DNA from: Jidongwangia harbinensis | Lineage (GTDB): Bacteria; Actinomycetota; Actinomycetes; Mycobacteriales; Micromonosporaceae | Assembly (NCBI RefSeq): GCF_020216025.1 | Contig: NZ_JAIWNC010000025.1 | Location: 111,781-175,780 of the forward strand | Length of the DNA stretch: 64,000 nucleotides | Reading direction: 5' to 3' | Part shown: positions 9,183-17,995 of the stretch, one piece after another | Layout: each line of letters begins with the position of its first letter | Numbering within the stretch: the stretch's first letter is position 1 | Position numbers and translations under genes: made by a program | Notes under the pieces: model-generated | What the model was told of the DNA's origin: nothing | Seen by the model: the letters and a program-made list of their open reading frames with translations, nothing else | The model's database searches: none

Positions 9183-10085
9183 TCACTTGGATTCGATCCG
9201 GGCCTGCGAATCGGGGCCGTCCACCAGTTCGGCGCTCGCCGCGGCCCAGCCACGGTCCGTGGAATACCAGACGCTGCGCAGGTACGCCGTGGCGAGCCGC
9301 CGGATCAGGTCGACCCGTTCGGGGCTCTCGTCGGTCGTCGACGTGACGGCGTACCCGTTGATCCCGCCCAGCGAATGCTCCGCACCGGAGAGGGTGAGCA
9401 GGCTCTTCGGGCCCGGGCTCAGGTGGTACGGGTCGGTGAACCAGTCCGGCCCGCGAACCGAGAGCGCGGACTGATCCTTGTCCCCGGCGACCACCAGGGC
9501 CGGCGTGGTCATGCCGGCGAAGCTCGGACTCATGAACGGGAAGTGCTCGGCGGCGAACGGGGTGAGGTCGGCGCCGCCGGTACCGGCCGTGGCGAGCAGC
9601 ACGCCCGCGGAGATCCGCGGGTCACTCAGGTCCTCCCCCGGCACGCCGTCGGCGCCGAGGACCCGGGCGCCCAGCAGCGTGCTCGCGGTCTGCCCGCCCC
9701 AGGAGTGGCCGGCCGCGGCGATCCGGCTCCGGTCGAGCCGTCCGGCCAGGCCGGGAACGGACTCCTCGATCAGGTCCAGCTGGTCGAGGACGCGCTTCAG
9801 GTCGTCGATCCGGATGCGCCAGATCTCCGGTTGGCGTGGGTCGTCGGGCGCGAGGCCCAGGGTGCGGGAGTCGAGGTGGGTCGGCTGGATCACCACGAAG
9901 CCGTGCGCGGCCCAGTAGCCGACCAGCGGGTCGTACTCGTCCATCGACGCGCCGAAGCCGTGCGCGAAGACGATGATCGGCAGCTCGCCGCCGGTCGCCG
10001 GGGCGGACACCCGGACGTGCAGGTCCGCGCCACGGCCGGGGGCGGGCAGCAGCACCGGGCGCAGGGAGATCACGGGAGTGGGCAT
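9183..10085 (-). CDS. Alpha/beta hydrolase of the chlorophyllase/PET-hydrolase-like type
   Basis: A 300-residue cytoplasmic serine hydrolase with no signal peptide. PIIVFAHGFGAS supplies the oxyanion region, AAGHSWGGQT the nucleophile elbow (Ser in G-H-S-W-G), VVAGDKDQSA the acid strand (Asp), and SGAEHSLGGI the catalytic His. This resembles the platelet-activating-factor acetylhydrolase, chlorophyllase and cutinase-like group; the substrate cannot be read from the sequence. The ATG at 10085 has AGGAG about 10 bases upstream; an in-frame ATG at 10115 has none. It lies downstream of the TetR gene on the same strand, with an 11-bp inverted repeat between them, so it is the likely repressor target. 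Confidence 0.88.
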   Translation of the reverse strand: MPTPVISLRPVLLPAPGRGADLHVRVSAPATGGELPIIVFAHGFGASMDEYDPLVGYWAAHGFVVIQPTHLDSRTLGLAPDDPRQPEIWRIRIDDLKRVLDQLDLIEESVPGLAGRLDRSRIAAAGHSWGGQTASTLLGARVLGADGVPGEDLSDPRISAGVLLATAGTGGADLTPFAAEHFPFMSPSFAGMTTPALVVAGDKDQSALSVRGPDWFTDPYHLSPGPKSLLTLSGAEHSLGGINGYAVTSTTDESPERVDLIRRLATAYLRSVWYSTDRGWAAASAELVDGPDSQARIESK

Positions 10086-10113
10086 GGCGATTGCTCCTGA
10101 CGGTGGACACCTC

Positions 10114-10157
10114 AAGCGGAACGTTGTTCCACAAAGATATGGAAAGACGTTCCGCTT
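10114..10157. promoter_or_regulatory. 11-bp inverted repeat, likely TetR operator region
   Basis: AAGCGGAACGT (10114-10124) and ACGTTCCGCTT (10147-10157) are perfect inverted repeats around 22 bp. The left arm also forms the tighter dyad GGAAC-GTT-GTTCC (10118-10130). The site lies just upstream of the hydrolase start. A matching half-site, GTTCCGCTTA, occurs in the promoter of the TetR gene at 10840-10849. Confidence 0.65.
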
Positions 10158-10193
10158 AGCAAGGCGTGTGGCGGAGGCAACAGCCCCGGCCGG

Positions 10194-10811
10194 TCAGGGA
10201 GCCGGCTTCCCGGCGCCGTACTTCAGGCCGTCGATCAGCAGCGCGACCATGCGCCGACCGTGGTCGCCGCCCTCGTCGCCGGAGGCGCACAGGTTGCTGA
10301 CGGCGTACAGCAGGTCCTTCGGGCTCACCCCCGGCCGCACCGCACCCGCCTCCACGGCGGCGTCGAGCAGCCCGCCCAGAGCCGGGCCGAGCCGCTGCAT
10401 GAAGTAGTCCGGCAGAACGTTGAACGCCGGATCGCCCGAGTGCAGAGCGGCGGCCAGGCCACGCTTGGTCGCGATGAAATCGGTGAACCGGTAGATCCAC
10501 CGGCTCAACGCCTCGCCCGGTTCGTACTCCGCGGCCAACGCGGGGGCGGCGTCGGCGGTCGCGTCCACCTCGCGCCGGAACACCGCCGTGACGAGGTCGG
10601 AGCGCAGCGGGAAGTGCCGGTAGAAGGTACCCACGCCGACCCCGGCCCGGGCCGCGATCTCGCGGACCGGCGCGTCCACCCCCGAGGTGCCGAAGACCGC
10701 CTTGGCCGCTTCGAGCAGCGCGTCGATGTTGCGCTGCGCGTCGACGCGCACCCGCCGGTCACCACGTGCGGGGGTACGCCCGGCCGCCGCTTCGATCGGG
10801 TCTTCGGTCAC
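10194..10811 (-). CDS. TetR-family transcriptional regulator
   Basis: A 205-residue TetR repressor. The DNA-binding domain spans about residues 22-70, with the helix-turn-helix VREIAARAGVGVGTFYRHFP and the usual aromatic FYRHF end. The C-terminal ligand domain is divergent, as is normal, and ends in a helix containing LLIDGLKYG. The GTG at 10811 has GGGAG just upstream and gives a family-length protein. Its own promoter (10840-10849) and that of the downstream hydrolase (10114-10157) share GTTCCGCTTA, arguing for autoregulation plus control of the hydrolase. The effector is unknown. Confidence 0.92.
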   Translation of the reverse strand: MTEDPIEAAAGRTPARGDRRVRVDAQRNIDALLEAAKAVFGTSGVDAPVREIAARAGVGVGTFYRHFPLRSDLVTAVFRREVDATADAAPALAAEYEPGEALSRWIYRFTDFIATKRGLAAALHSGDPAFNVLPDYFMQRLGPALGGLLDAAVEAGAVRPGVSPKDLLYAVSNLCASGDEGGDHGRRMVALLIDGLKYGAGKPAP

Positions 10812-10839
10812 GAGGCTCCCACCGCTTTTCTGAAAGAGT

Positions 10840-10849
10840 GTTCCGCTTA
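10840..10849. promoter_or_regulatory. Shared half-site upstream of the TetR gene
   Basis: GTTCCGCTTA lies 29 bp upstream of the TetR GTG and is identical to the right arm of the inverted repeat before the hydrolase gene (CGTTCCGCTTA at 10148-10158). It supports one regulator acting at both promoters. Confidence 0.5.
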
Positions 10850-10912
10850 ACCACTTTACGGCCTCCGGCCCCGCACACTTTCGTCTTGGTCGATCGATCG
10901 ACTGCTGCAACC

Positions 10913-11935
10913 ATGAACGCCATGGCACGACGGAGGCGGGCACGCAGCAGATACTGGCTCTCCTATCTGTACGCGGGCATCGGAGCGATGTTGCTCGTCG
11001 CCGCGTTTCTGCTGCTGTACCCGGTGCGCCAGGTCGACGGTTTCAGCACGGACCTGCGGATCAACATGGGCGCGAACCTGCTGGATCTGGTCCTCGCCGC
11101 GCTGGTGCTGCAACCGCTGATCCTCATCCTCAGCCGCAACGCGGTGCGCCGGCGGAACCGCCTGGACTACTGGGAGGTGATCAGGCGGGTCGAGAAGGCC
11201 GAGGACCGCGTCGACATCTGGAAGCACTGGACCGGCCTGCTGGAGAGCCAGTACGAGACCGCCTTCGTGGCCGCCGTCCGCGACGCCCTCGACCGGGGTG
11301 TGCGCTTCCGGATCATGCTGACCGACCCGTCCTCCCCGGACGCCGCCGAGCGCGCCCGCCAGGTGGCGCCCACCGACGCCATCGTGCTGATGCGCCAGAA
11401 CATCGAACGACTCGACGCCGTCCTCAACGACCTCCCGGCACTGCACCGCGAACTCCTCCAGGTCCGGGTCAGCTCGGTCGGCCCGGCGCACGCCTTCTAC
11501 CGGATCGACGACTGGCTGACCTACGGCCTGTTCCGCGACCGGCGGGTGAGCGACAGTTCCCAGCGCGAGGTCCGGGTGCAGGGCGACCTCGGCGAACTGG
11601 CACTCGAATCGTTCGAGAACCGGTGGAACGGCACCGGCCTGATGCGGATTGCCGACCACTACCGGATGCGCCTGCGGTTCACGGTGCGCGACGAGGCCGC
11701 GGAGCACGATCTGCGCTACGTGGTGCACGACGGCGAACACTGGGTCAACGTCCATCCCGCCGCCCTGTCGCACGCCTTCCACCCCGACCACGAGGTGTCG
11801 ATGGAGGGAAACGGCCACAAGAGGTACGTCCTGGCCGACGCCACCCCGGACAAGCGGGACCGGGTGATGGCCTTCTACACCGCCAAGTACGGCGCCGACC
11901 ACGGTGCCGTCCTGCTCCGCCTGATCGACGGTTAG
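10913..11935 (+). CDS. Membrane protein with two N-terminal helices and a large soluble domain, function unknown
   Basis: A 340-residue protein that I cannot assign to a characterised family. A basic N terminus (MARRRRARSR) precedes two hydrophobic helices, near residues 17-40 (YLYAGIGAMLLVAAFLLLY) and 53-78 (LLDLVLAALVLQPLILIL). About 255 hydrophilic residues follow, predicted cytoplasmic. The segment WKHWTGLLESQYETAF...DALDRGVRFRIMLTDP resembles the first strand and helix of phospholipase-D-like domains, where a residue cluster is handled as chemically reactive phosphoester. However, I see no canonical HxK(x4)D motif, so catalysis is doubtful. The start could be ATG 10913 or ATG 10922. It stands alone between the TetR and MarR genes. 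Confidence 0.75.
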   Translation: MNAMARRRRARSRYWLSYLYAGIGAMLLVAAFLLLYPVRQVDGFSTDLRINMGANLLDLVLAALVLQPLILILSRNAVRRRNRLDYWEVIRRVEKAEDRVDIWKHWTGLLESQYETAFVAAVRDALDRGVRFRIMLTDPSSPDAAERARQVAPTDAIVLMRQNIERLDAVLNDLPALHRELLQVRVSSVGPAHAFYRIDDWLTYGLFRDRRVSDSSQREVRVQGDLGELALESFENRWNGTGLMRIADHYRMRLRFTVRDEAAEHDLRYVVHDGEHWVNVHPAALSHAFHPDHEVSMEGNGHKRYVLADATPDKRDRVMAFYTAKYGADHGAVLLRLIDG

Positions 11936-11939
11936 CCCG

Positions 11940-12398
11940 TCAGGGGGTGGTGTTCTCGATCATCCGCCGGAGCACCTTCAGCGCCGTGACGTAGTCGGCG
12001 TCGTCGATGCCCCGATGGATCCGGTCGCGGATCGCCGGGCCGTACTTCTTCCACTCGGTCCGCGCCTCCTCCCCCGCTCCGGTGATCCACCACCGGCCCG
12101 CGTCGTCGCGGCGGAGCAGGCCGCGCTCCCGCAACACCTCCGCCTCGGCGCCGAGGTCGTCCTCGGCGCGGAGGTACGTGCTCATCGCCTGTTCGAGCTC
12201 GCCGACGGTCATGCCGCGGCCGTCGGCCGAGATGTCGTTCGCGGACAGGTTGCGCAGCAGCCAGAACTGCGGCTGGCTGAAGCCCGCCCTGGCCTGCTCG
12301 GCGCGGGTGAACGCGATCAGCGCCTGGTAGGCCACGCCGGTCCAGTACGCGGCCGGCTGCGCGGCGAGCTCGGCGTCGGACAGCTCCTGCATCGTCAT
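11940..12398 (-). CDS. MarR/PadR-like winged-helix regulator
   Basis: A 152-residue winged-helix protein with MarR-like architecture: an N-terminal dimerisation helix (AAYWTGVAYQALIAFTRAEQ), then a recognition region (MTVGELEQAMSTYL) and a wing (LLRRDDAGRWWITGAGEEAR). The C-terminal helix ends in LKVLRRMIEN, the usual second dimerisation helix. Family members usually repress a neighbouring gene and respond to small phenolic or oxidant ligands, but no clear operator was found in the 34 bp upstream. The ATG at 12398 opens MTMQELSD; an ATG two codons in is also possible. It is convergent with the membrane-protein gene, 4 bp away. Confidence 0.8.
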   Translation of the reverse strand: MTMQELSDAELAAQPAAYWTGVAYQALIAFTRAEQARAGFSQPQFWLLRNLSANDISADGRGMTVGELEQAMSTYLRAEDDLGAEAEVLRERGLLRRDDAGRWWITGAGEEARTEWKKYGPAIRDRIHRGIDDADYVTALKVLRRMIENTTP

Positions 12399-12432
12399 GG
12401 CAGCGACGGTAGAACCTCGATCGCGGTTGAGG

Positions 12433-13554
12433 TCAAGCGACCGAGCGCAGCACGAGGTTGCCGAACTGCGACGTCTCCTGGTCCACCCCGATGCGGCCGT
12501 GCCGGTCCAGCCCGACGACCCGGATCGCGATGTCGCTGACCGGCTCGGGGAACAACGTGGTGTGCCCGTCACGCCAGCGGAACGGCACGGCGGTGCTCTG
12601 CGGATCCGCCCAGGTGTGCCCGGCCACGTCACCACGGTCGTTGAGGAACGAGCCGCTGCCCACGTGACCGGGCAGGCCGATGACGACCATGCGGCCGTCC
12701 CGCCAGAGCACCGGCCGCGAGTCGTCGCCGAAACGGGCGTACCCGGTCATCGTCCCGGCCCGGTTGAGGCCCCACACCCGGCCGGCGGTGGCCTCCGTGC
12801 CCACCAGCAGGTCGGTCATCCGACCGTGCTGCCAGAGGAACGGACGGTCGTCGGACGATCCGGCGACGGTGCTGAAGCCGCTCACCTGGCCGCGATCGTT
12901 GATCGCCGTGGGAACGCTGCCGTCGCCGCCCAGGGTGCCCAGCTCGGTCATCCGGCCGCGCTCCCACAGCACCGCCCGCTCGGTGGAGGTGCCGGGCCGG
13001 GTGATCGTGCCGACGACCTGGCCGCGGTTGTTGATGTCCACGACTCGGCTGTTCATCCCCGCGGGGGTCGGCAGCATCGTCAGGCGGTCGCGATCCCACC
13101 GGAAGGCGCGGAAGGCGTCGTTCCGGTCGTTCGCGGTACCGGCGACCTGATCCCGGTCGTTGATGACGACGCCCTCGAACGAGGCCACGGCGGCGCGGCG
13201 CAGATAGGTGACCGCGCCGGCGCGCCAGAGGAACAGGCCGCCCTCGACGTACCCGACGACGTGGCCCTTCTCGTTGATCGCGCCGGCCCGCACGCCCTCG
13301 ACGTCGAGAGCCGTGGGGGTACGCCGGCCGTGCCACCACACCACGACCCGGTAGTTGTCCGCGGCGTCGACGCTCTCGCCGATGATGTCGCCGCGCTGGT
13401 TCATGGCGGTGCCGAACGATCCGACCCCGCCCAGCGAGTCCAACCGGACCAGCTGCCCGGTGTCGACCGGTGGCGCCACCGCCGCTGCGGGAACGGCGGT
13501 GGCGAGCGCCAGGGTGGCGGCGGTCAGGATGACTCCGAGCCTGTGGATGCGCAT
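12433..13554 (-). CDS. Secreted HAF-repeat (beta-propeller-like) protein
   Basis: A 373-residue exported protein. A signal peptide (MRIHRLGVILTAATLALATAVPAAA) occupies residues 1-25. The rest consists of six or seven HAF repeats of about 45 residues, each with a core like AINDRGQVSGFS followed by an aromatic/basic strand such as PFLWQHGRMTDL. Such repeats form propeller-like structures in extracellular proteins of actinobacteria and myxobacteria; none has a firm biochemical role. The ATG at 13554 has GGAGGG about 8 bases upstream and begins the signal peptide, whereas an upstream in-frame ATG at 13635 adds a non-secretory leader. Confidence 0.85.
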   Translation of the reverse strand: MRIHRLGVILTAATLALATAVPAAAVAPPVDTGQLVRLDSLGGVGSFGTAMNQRGDIIGESVDAADNYRVVVWWHGRRTPTALDVEGVRAGAINEKGHVVGYVEGGLFLWRAGAVTYLRRAAVASFEGVVINDRDQVAGTANDRNDAFRAFRWDRDRLTMLPTPAGMNSRVVDINNRGQVVGTITRPGTSTERAVLWERGRMTELGTLGGDGSVPTAINDRGQVSGFSTVAGSSDDRPFLWQHGRMTDLLVGTEATAGRVWGLNRAGTMTGYARFGDDSRPVLWRDGRMVVIGLPGHVGSGSFLNDRGDVAGHTWADPQSTAVPFRWRDGHTTLFPEPVSDIAIRVVGLDRHGRIGVDQETSQFGNLVLRSVA

Positions 13555-13658
13555 CTCGTACCCTCCGGATAGCTGAGCTGTCACCCGGTTGGTCACCGGC
13601 CGCACCGCATCGGTTCGGCCGGTGACCTGTCGCATCCGCGACTCGCCGCCGCGCCGGA

Positions 13659-16088
13659 TCAGCCGCGGGCCGCCCAGTCGCCGAGCGACCAGTCCCGCAC
13701 CTCCGGCATGTCCTCGAGGTGTTCGACGATGTACTCCTCGTGGCCGGCCAGCTGCCGCTCACACCACTGCTTCAGCTCGGCGGCGCCACGGGGCAGCCGC
13801 TTGGCGTTGTTGATCGCGTCCAGCACCAGGTGGTAGCGGGACGCCTTGTTCCGCACCGTCATGTCGAACGGCGTCGTGGTGGTGCCCTGCTCGATGAAGC
13901 CGCGCACCCGGAACCGGTCCGCGTCCGGCCGCCCGTGCACCAGCTGATGGATCGCGCCCGGGTAGCCGTGGAACGAGAACACCACGTCCACGGTGTCGGT
14001 GAACAGCTCGGTGAAGTACGTCGAGCTCATCCCGTGTGGGTGGTCCTTGGGCCGGACCAGCGTCATCAGGTCGACCACGTTGACCACCCGCACCTTCAGC
14101 CCGGGCAGCTTCTCCTTGAGGATCTGCGCGGCCGCCACGGTCTCCATGGTCACCACGTCACCGGCACAGGCCAGCACGATGTCCGGGTCGGCGGTGCCGT
14201 CGTCGGTGCCGGCCCACTCCCACACCCCCGCGCCCTTGGCGCAGTGCTCGACCGCCTCGTCCATGGTCAGCCACTGCAGCTGCGGCTGCTTGTCGATCAC
14301 GATCAGATTGATGTACGACCGGGACCGGAAGCAGTGGTCGGCCACCGACAGCAGCGTGTTGGCGTCCGGCGGCAGATAGACCCGGGCGACGTCGCCGCGC
14401 TGGGTCAGCACCACCTGGATCAGGCCGGGTCCCTGGTGCGAGAAGCCGTTGTGGTCGTTGCGCCACGCGGTCGAGGTGAGCAGCACGTTCAGGCTGGGCA
14501 CCGGCGCCCGCCACGGCAGATGCCCGGCCTCCTGCAGCCACTTGCCGTGCTGCACCGTCTGCGACGCGCTCACCATGGCGAACGCCTCGTACGTGGCGAA
14601 CATGCCGTGCCGCCCGGTCAGCGTGTAACCCTCCAGCCAGCCGTGGCAGTTGTGCTCGGAGAGCACCTCCATCACCCGGCCGTCCCGGCCGATCGCCACG
14701 TCGCCGGGCCGTACCTGTTCCATGAAGGCCCGGTCGGACACCTCGAACACCGAGCCGAGCCGGTTGCTGTTCGTCTCGTCCGGACTGAACAACCGGAACC
14801 GGTCCGGGTTGCGGGCGTAGATGTCGCGCATCAGGTCACCCAGCCTGCGGGTCGACTCGGCGCGCACCTCGGCCGGCTTCGGCACGTCCAGCGCGTAGTC
14901 GCGGAAGTCCGGCAGGTCCAGGTCACGGGTCAGCACGCCGCCGTTGGCGTGCGGGCTGGCGCTCATCCGCAGATCACCCTCGGGCGCCAGCGCACGCACC
15001 AGCTCGGTCGGTGCGCCGTCGGCGTCGAACAGCTCCTCCGGACGGTACGACCGCAGCCACTGTTCCAGCAGGGCCAGGTGCTCCGGGTTGTCACGCACGC
15101 CGGACAGCGGGACCTGGTGCGACCGCCATGTGCCGGTGACCACCACACCGTCCACCTCGGCCGGGCCGGTCCAGCCCTTCGGGGTACGCAGGATGATCAG
15201 CGGCCAGCGCGGCCGGGTGCCGTCCCAGTCCCCGCCCCGGGCAGAGCGCTGGATGTCCCGGATCCGGCCCCACGCCTGGGCCAGCGCCGCGGCGAACCGG
15301 TGGTGCATGCCGGGCAGGTCGTCGCCCTCGACCTCGATGATGTCGTACCCGTGGCCTTCCAGCAGGGACCGCACCTCGGCCCGGTCCTTGCGCGCCAGCA
15401 CGGTGGGACCGGCGATCTTCGCACCGTTCAGGTGCAGGATCGGCAGCACCGCACCGTCGCGGGCCGGGTTGAGGAACGAGACGCCCTTCCAGGAACCCTC
15501 CAGCGGGCCGGTCTCCGCCTCGCCGTCACCGACCACCGCGATCGACAGCAGGTCGGGGTTGTCCATCACCGCCCCGAACGCGTGTACCAGCACGTAGCCC
15601 AGCTCTCCACCCTCGTGGATGGAGCCGGGCGTGGTCACCGACACGTGGCTGGGGATGCCGCCGGGGCTGGAGAACTGCCGGAACAGCCGCAGCATCCCGG
15701 CCTCGTCCTGGGACACCGCCGGATAGACCTCGCTGTAGGTACCCTCCAGGTAGCCCGCGGCCACCAGCGCCGGGCCGCCGTGCCCGGGACCGGCCAGGTA
15801 GATGGCCTGCTGCCCGGTGTGCCGGATCAGCCGGGACACGTGGGCGTAGACGAACGACAGGCCCGGGCTGGTGCCCCAGTGGCCGAGCAGCCGCGGCTTG
15901 ATGTGTTCCGGCGTCAGCGGCTCGCGCAACAGCGGATTTCCACCGAGGTAGATCTGGCCGATGGTGAGGTAGTTGTTCGCCCGCCACCACGCGTCCAGCT
16001 GCCCGATCTCCGTGTCGTCCGGAGTGGCGAGTGCCCGCACCCGTTCGTCGTCGTGGGCGCCGGCCTGGCTTTCCGATACTGCGGTCAC
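13659..16088 (-). CDS. xfp: Xylulose-5-phosphate/fructose-6-phosphate phosphoketolase
   Basis: Thiamine-diphosphate enzyme of 809 residues, full family length. It converts xylulose-5-P (and often fructose-6-P) plus phosphate to acetyl phosphate and glyceraldehyde-3-P or erythrose-4-P. Signature stretches are present: YLAGPGHGGPALVA, TPGSIHEGGELGY, VVGDGEAETGPLEGSW (the ThDP/Mg-binding G-D-G...), SPDETNSNRL and GRHGMFATYEAF. The GTG at 16088 has GGAAGG 8 bases upstream. The gene is monocistronic here, with no acetate kinase beside it. With the adjacent nitrate-respiration operon, it may serve low-oxygen carbon metabolism; that link is an inference from position. Confidence 0.96.
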   Translation of the reverse strand: MTAVSESQAGAHDDERVRALATPDDTEIGQLDAWWRANNYLTIGQIYLGGNPLLREPLTPEHIKPRLLGHWGTSPGLSFVYAHVSRLIRHTGQQAIYLAGPGHGGPALVAAGYLEGTYSEVYPAVSQDEAGMLRLFRQFSSPGGIPSHVSVTTPGSIHEGGELGYVLVHAFGAVMDNPDLLSIAVVGDGEAETGPLEGSWKGVSFLNPARDGAVLPILHLNGAKIAGPTVLARKDRAEVRSLLEGHGYDIIEVEGDDLPGMHHRFAAALAQAWGRIRDIQRSARGGDWDGTRPRWPLIILRTPKGWTGPAEVDGVVVTGTWRSHQVPLSGVRDNPEHLALLEQWLRSYRPEELFDADGAPTELVRALAPEGDLRMSASPHANGGVLTRDLDLPDFRDYALDVPKPAEVRAESTRRLGDLMRDIYARNPDRFRLFSPDETNSNRLGSVFEVSDRAFMEQVRPGDVAIGRDGRVMEVLSEHNCHGWLEGYTLTGRHGMFATYEAFAMVSASQTVQHGKWLQEAGHLPWRAPVPSLNVLLTSTAWRNDHNGFSHQGPGLIQVVLTQRGDVARVYLPPDANTLLSVADHCFRSRSYINLIVIDKQPQLQWLTMDEAVEHCAKGAGVWEWAGTDDGTADPDIVLACAGDVVTMETVAAAQILKEKLPGLKVRVVNVVDLMTLVRPKDHPHGMSSTYFTELFTDTVDVVFSFHGYPGAIHQLVHGRPDADRFRVRGFIEQGTTTTPFDMTVRNKASRYHLVLDAINNAKRLPRGAAELKQWCERQLAGHEEYIVEHLEDMPEVRDWSLGDWAARG

Positions 16089-16320
16089 GGTCGTTCCTTC
16101 CGTGTGGCGACTGCTTGCCTGGCCAGTTCAGGCTATGCCGGGCCGATCACCGGTGACAGGGGGCCAATGACGTCGATGCCGGGCTGCCCGGCCCGTTCCG
16201 GCGGGACCTTCGGCCCCCGCCCGGGTGCCGGGCCGGACGGCCCTACCGGCCGGGACCGGCACGGCGGTACCACGGAAGGGGACGACCCGGCAGCCGGAAA
16301 CGGCGGACAGGGGGTACGTG

Positions 16321-16617
16321 ATGACGACCGGACTGGCGGTGCGGCCGGGCGGCCACGCGGTCGAGGAGACCGGGTGCCGGCCGGCGGTGGACCTGACCCG
16401 GCTGGGGTTGGCCGCGCTGGCCACGGTGGCGGTGTCCGCCGTCGCGGCGTCGGCCGCGGTGGCGCTGCGGCGCCCGCCGGCGATCGGCTCGGTCAGCATG
16501 GGGCCGGGCGGCTGGGTCAGCCTGAAGCGCACCGGCGCGCCACCGCTGCGCGACGGCACGCCCCGCCCGTGGTGGGCGCGGCTGCTGCGGGCGCGGCGGC
16601 TGGTCGTGCAGCGCTGA
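16321..16617 (+). CDS. Small single-helix membrane protein, function unknown
   Basis: A 98-residue hypothetical protein. A hydrophobic helix spans about residues 27-48 (LGLAALATVAVSAVAASAAVAL), followed by a basic C-terminal half with SMGPGGWVSLKR and WWARLLRARRLVVQR. The topology is probably N-out or N-in single pass; no enzyme motif is visible. The ATG at 16321 lies about 8 bases after an AGGGGGT ribosome-binding site. It is divergent from phosphoketolase across 232 bp, and a strong hairpin follows the stop codon. Confidence 0.65.
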   Translation: MTTGLAVRPGGHAVEETGCRPAVDLTRLGLAALATVAVSAVAASAAVALRRPPAIGSVSMGPGGWVSLKRTGAPPLRDGTPRPWWARLLRARRLVVQR

Positions 16618-16620
16618 GTC

Positions 16621-16665
16621 TCCGCGCGGCCGGGACGTCTCGGCGGTCGGCCCCGGCCGCGCGGA
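16621..16665. terminator. Bidirectional hairpin between the small membrane gene and narK
   Basis: Fourteen-base-pair perfect arms (16621-16634 and 16652-16665, TCCGCGCGGCCGGG in the left arm) enclose a 17-nt loop. The hairpin starts 3 bp after the stop codon of the small membrane gene and lies downstream of narK on the other strand, so it can serve both converging transcripts. Confidence 0.75.
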
Positions 16666-16758
16666 ATCATCCGGGTACGGCGACGGCGAGCCGGACCCCG
16701 GCGTCCTCGATCGCGGTCCGGCTGTGCCGGGCGTCCGGCACGACGAGCAGGCGCCCCG

Positions 16759-17970
16759 TCAGGCGGGGGCGGGACGGCGGAGGCCGCTCATCTTGACCGC
16801 GGTGTACACGGCGGCCGCGAGCGCGACGTCGGACAGCAGCATGAGACCGATCGCGTACGAGTTCTCCACGCCGTACACCCAGCCCATGATCAGCGGCGGG
16901 ACGAACCCGCCGAGTCCACCGGCGGCACCGACCACGCCGGTGACGCTGCCCACCTGACCAGCCGGCGCGACCTTGCCGACCAGTGCGAACACGGCGCCGC
17001 TGGCCGCTCCCAGCAGCCCGGCCATGGCCAGGAAGGCGATCGTGGCGACCGGCACCAGGGGCGGCCGGAACGCCTGCACCACGGCGAAGAACGCGGTCCC
17101 GGCGAAGCACCAGACCAGCACCGGCACCGGGTGCAGCCGGTCGGACAGCCATCCGCCGACCGGCCGGGCGATGACCGCGAGGACGACGAAACCGGCGGTC
17201 CGCAGGGCGGCGTCGTTCGCGGTCAGGCCGTACGCCTCCCGCAGGTACGCCGGCAGGTAGACGCTGAACGCGACGAAACCACCGAAGCCGACCGCGTACA
17301 GGAAGCACATCTGCCAGGTCACGGCGAGCCGGCCGACCTCGGCGAGCCGGGCCCACGCCGACCCGGCCGGACGCTGGCGGCCCGGTGCGTCCCGAATCAG
17401 CAGGAAGGCGACCACCGCGTACCCGGCAAGCAACGCTGCCACGAGCAGGAACGGGGTGTTCTCGCCGAACGTGTCGGCCAGTTTCACGGTGGTGAAGTTG
17501 GCGATCGCGGTCCCGCCCATGCCGACACCGAAGACGCCGATGGCGAAGCCCTTGCGGGCCGGCGGAAACCACCCGGACACGAGCGGCACCCCGACCGCGA
17601 ACGTGGTGCCGCCGAGGCCGAGGAAGAAGCCGGTGACGATCAGCGCCGGGTACGACGACACCACGGTCAGCGTGAGCACCGGGACGATGGTGGCGAGGCT
17701 GACGATCGGGAACATGACCCGGGCGCCGTACCGGTCGGTGAGCGCGCCGACCGGGATCCGGCCCAGCGAGCCGACCAGCACCGGCACCGCCACCAGCAAC
17801 GACTGGGCGGCGAAGCTGAGGCCCAGGCGTTCCTTCACGCCCGGTCCCAGCGGGCCGAGCAGCGCCCAGGCCCAGAAGTTCACGGTGAACCCGACGGTCG
17901 CCAGGATCAGGTTGCGGGTGGCGCCCGGTCGCACCGCCGCGCCGGCGGGCGCGTCTGCAGGTGTGGTCAT
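16759..17970 (-). CDS. narK: Nitrate/nitrite transporter, MFS
   Basis: A 403-residue major-facilitator transporter of the NarK/NNP group with twelve predicted helices. The nitrate signature appears in TM5 and TM11 as GVGMGGTAIANF and GAAGGLGGFVPPLIMG (the G-x-x-x-G-x-G-G type). The cytoplasmic loop motif GALTDRYGAR follows TM2. It is the last gene of the nar operon, 25 bp after narI, with GAGGAA before the ATG at 17970. It should import nitrate and/or export nitrite for the adjacent nitrate reductase. A bidirectional hairpin lies about 95 bp beyond its stop. Confidence 0.93.
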   Translation of the reverse strand: MTTPADAPAGAAVRPGATRNLILATVGFTVNFWAWALLGPLGPGVKERLGLSFAAQSLLVAVPVLVGSLGRIPVGALTDRYGARVMFPIVSLATIVPVLTLTVVSSYPALIVTGFFLGLGGTTFAVGVPLVSGWFPPARKGFAIGVFGVGMGGTAIANFTTVKLADTFGENTPFLLVAALLAGYAVVAFLLIRDAPGRQRPAGSAWARLAEVGRLAVTWQMCFLYAVGFGGFVAFSVYLPAYLREAYGLTANDAALRTAGFVVLAVIARPVGGWLSDRLHPVPVLVWCFAGTAFFAVVQAFRPPLVPVATIAFLAMAGLLGAASGAVFALVGKVAPAGQVGSVTGVVGAAGGLGGFVPPLIMGWVYGVENSYAIGLMLLSDVALAAAVYTAVKMSGLRRPAPA

Positions 17971-17995
17971 CGCGGTTCCTCGGGGTTCGGTCCGG

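Noticed and set aside
16147..16156. TCACCGGTGA palindrome and nearby GGGGCCAATGACG before phosphoketolase, considered as low-oxygen regulator sites
   Set aside because: Short GC-rich palindromes are frequent here, and the second sequence matches DevR-type boxes too poorly.
16667..16758. Protein-like stretch on the minus strand (RLLVVPDARHSRTAIED) downstream of narK
   Set aside because: It reads well but has no start codon of its own and lies after the narK stop in another frame; a decayed gene fragment is possible but cannot be supported.
13719..16796. A 1025-residue plus-strand open frame across phosphoketolase
   Set aside because: It is the complement of a highly conserved enzyme gene, with low-complexity composition and no ribosome-binding site or domain.
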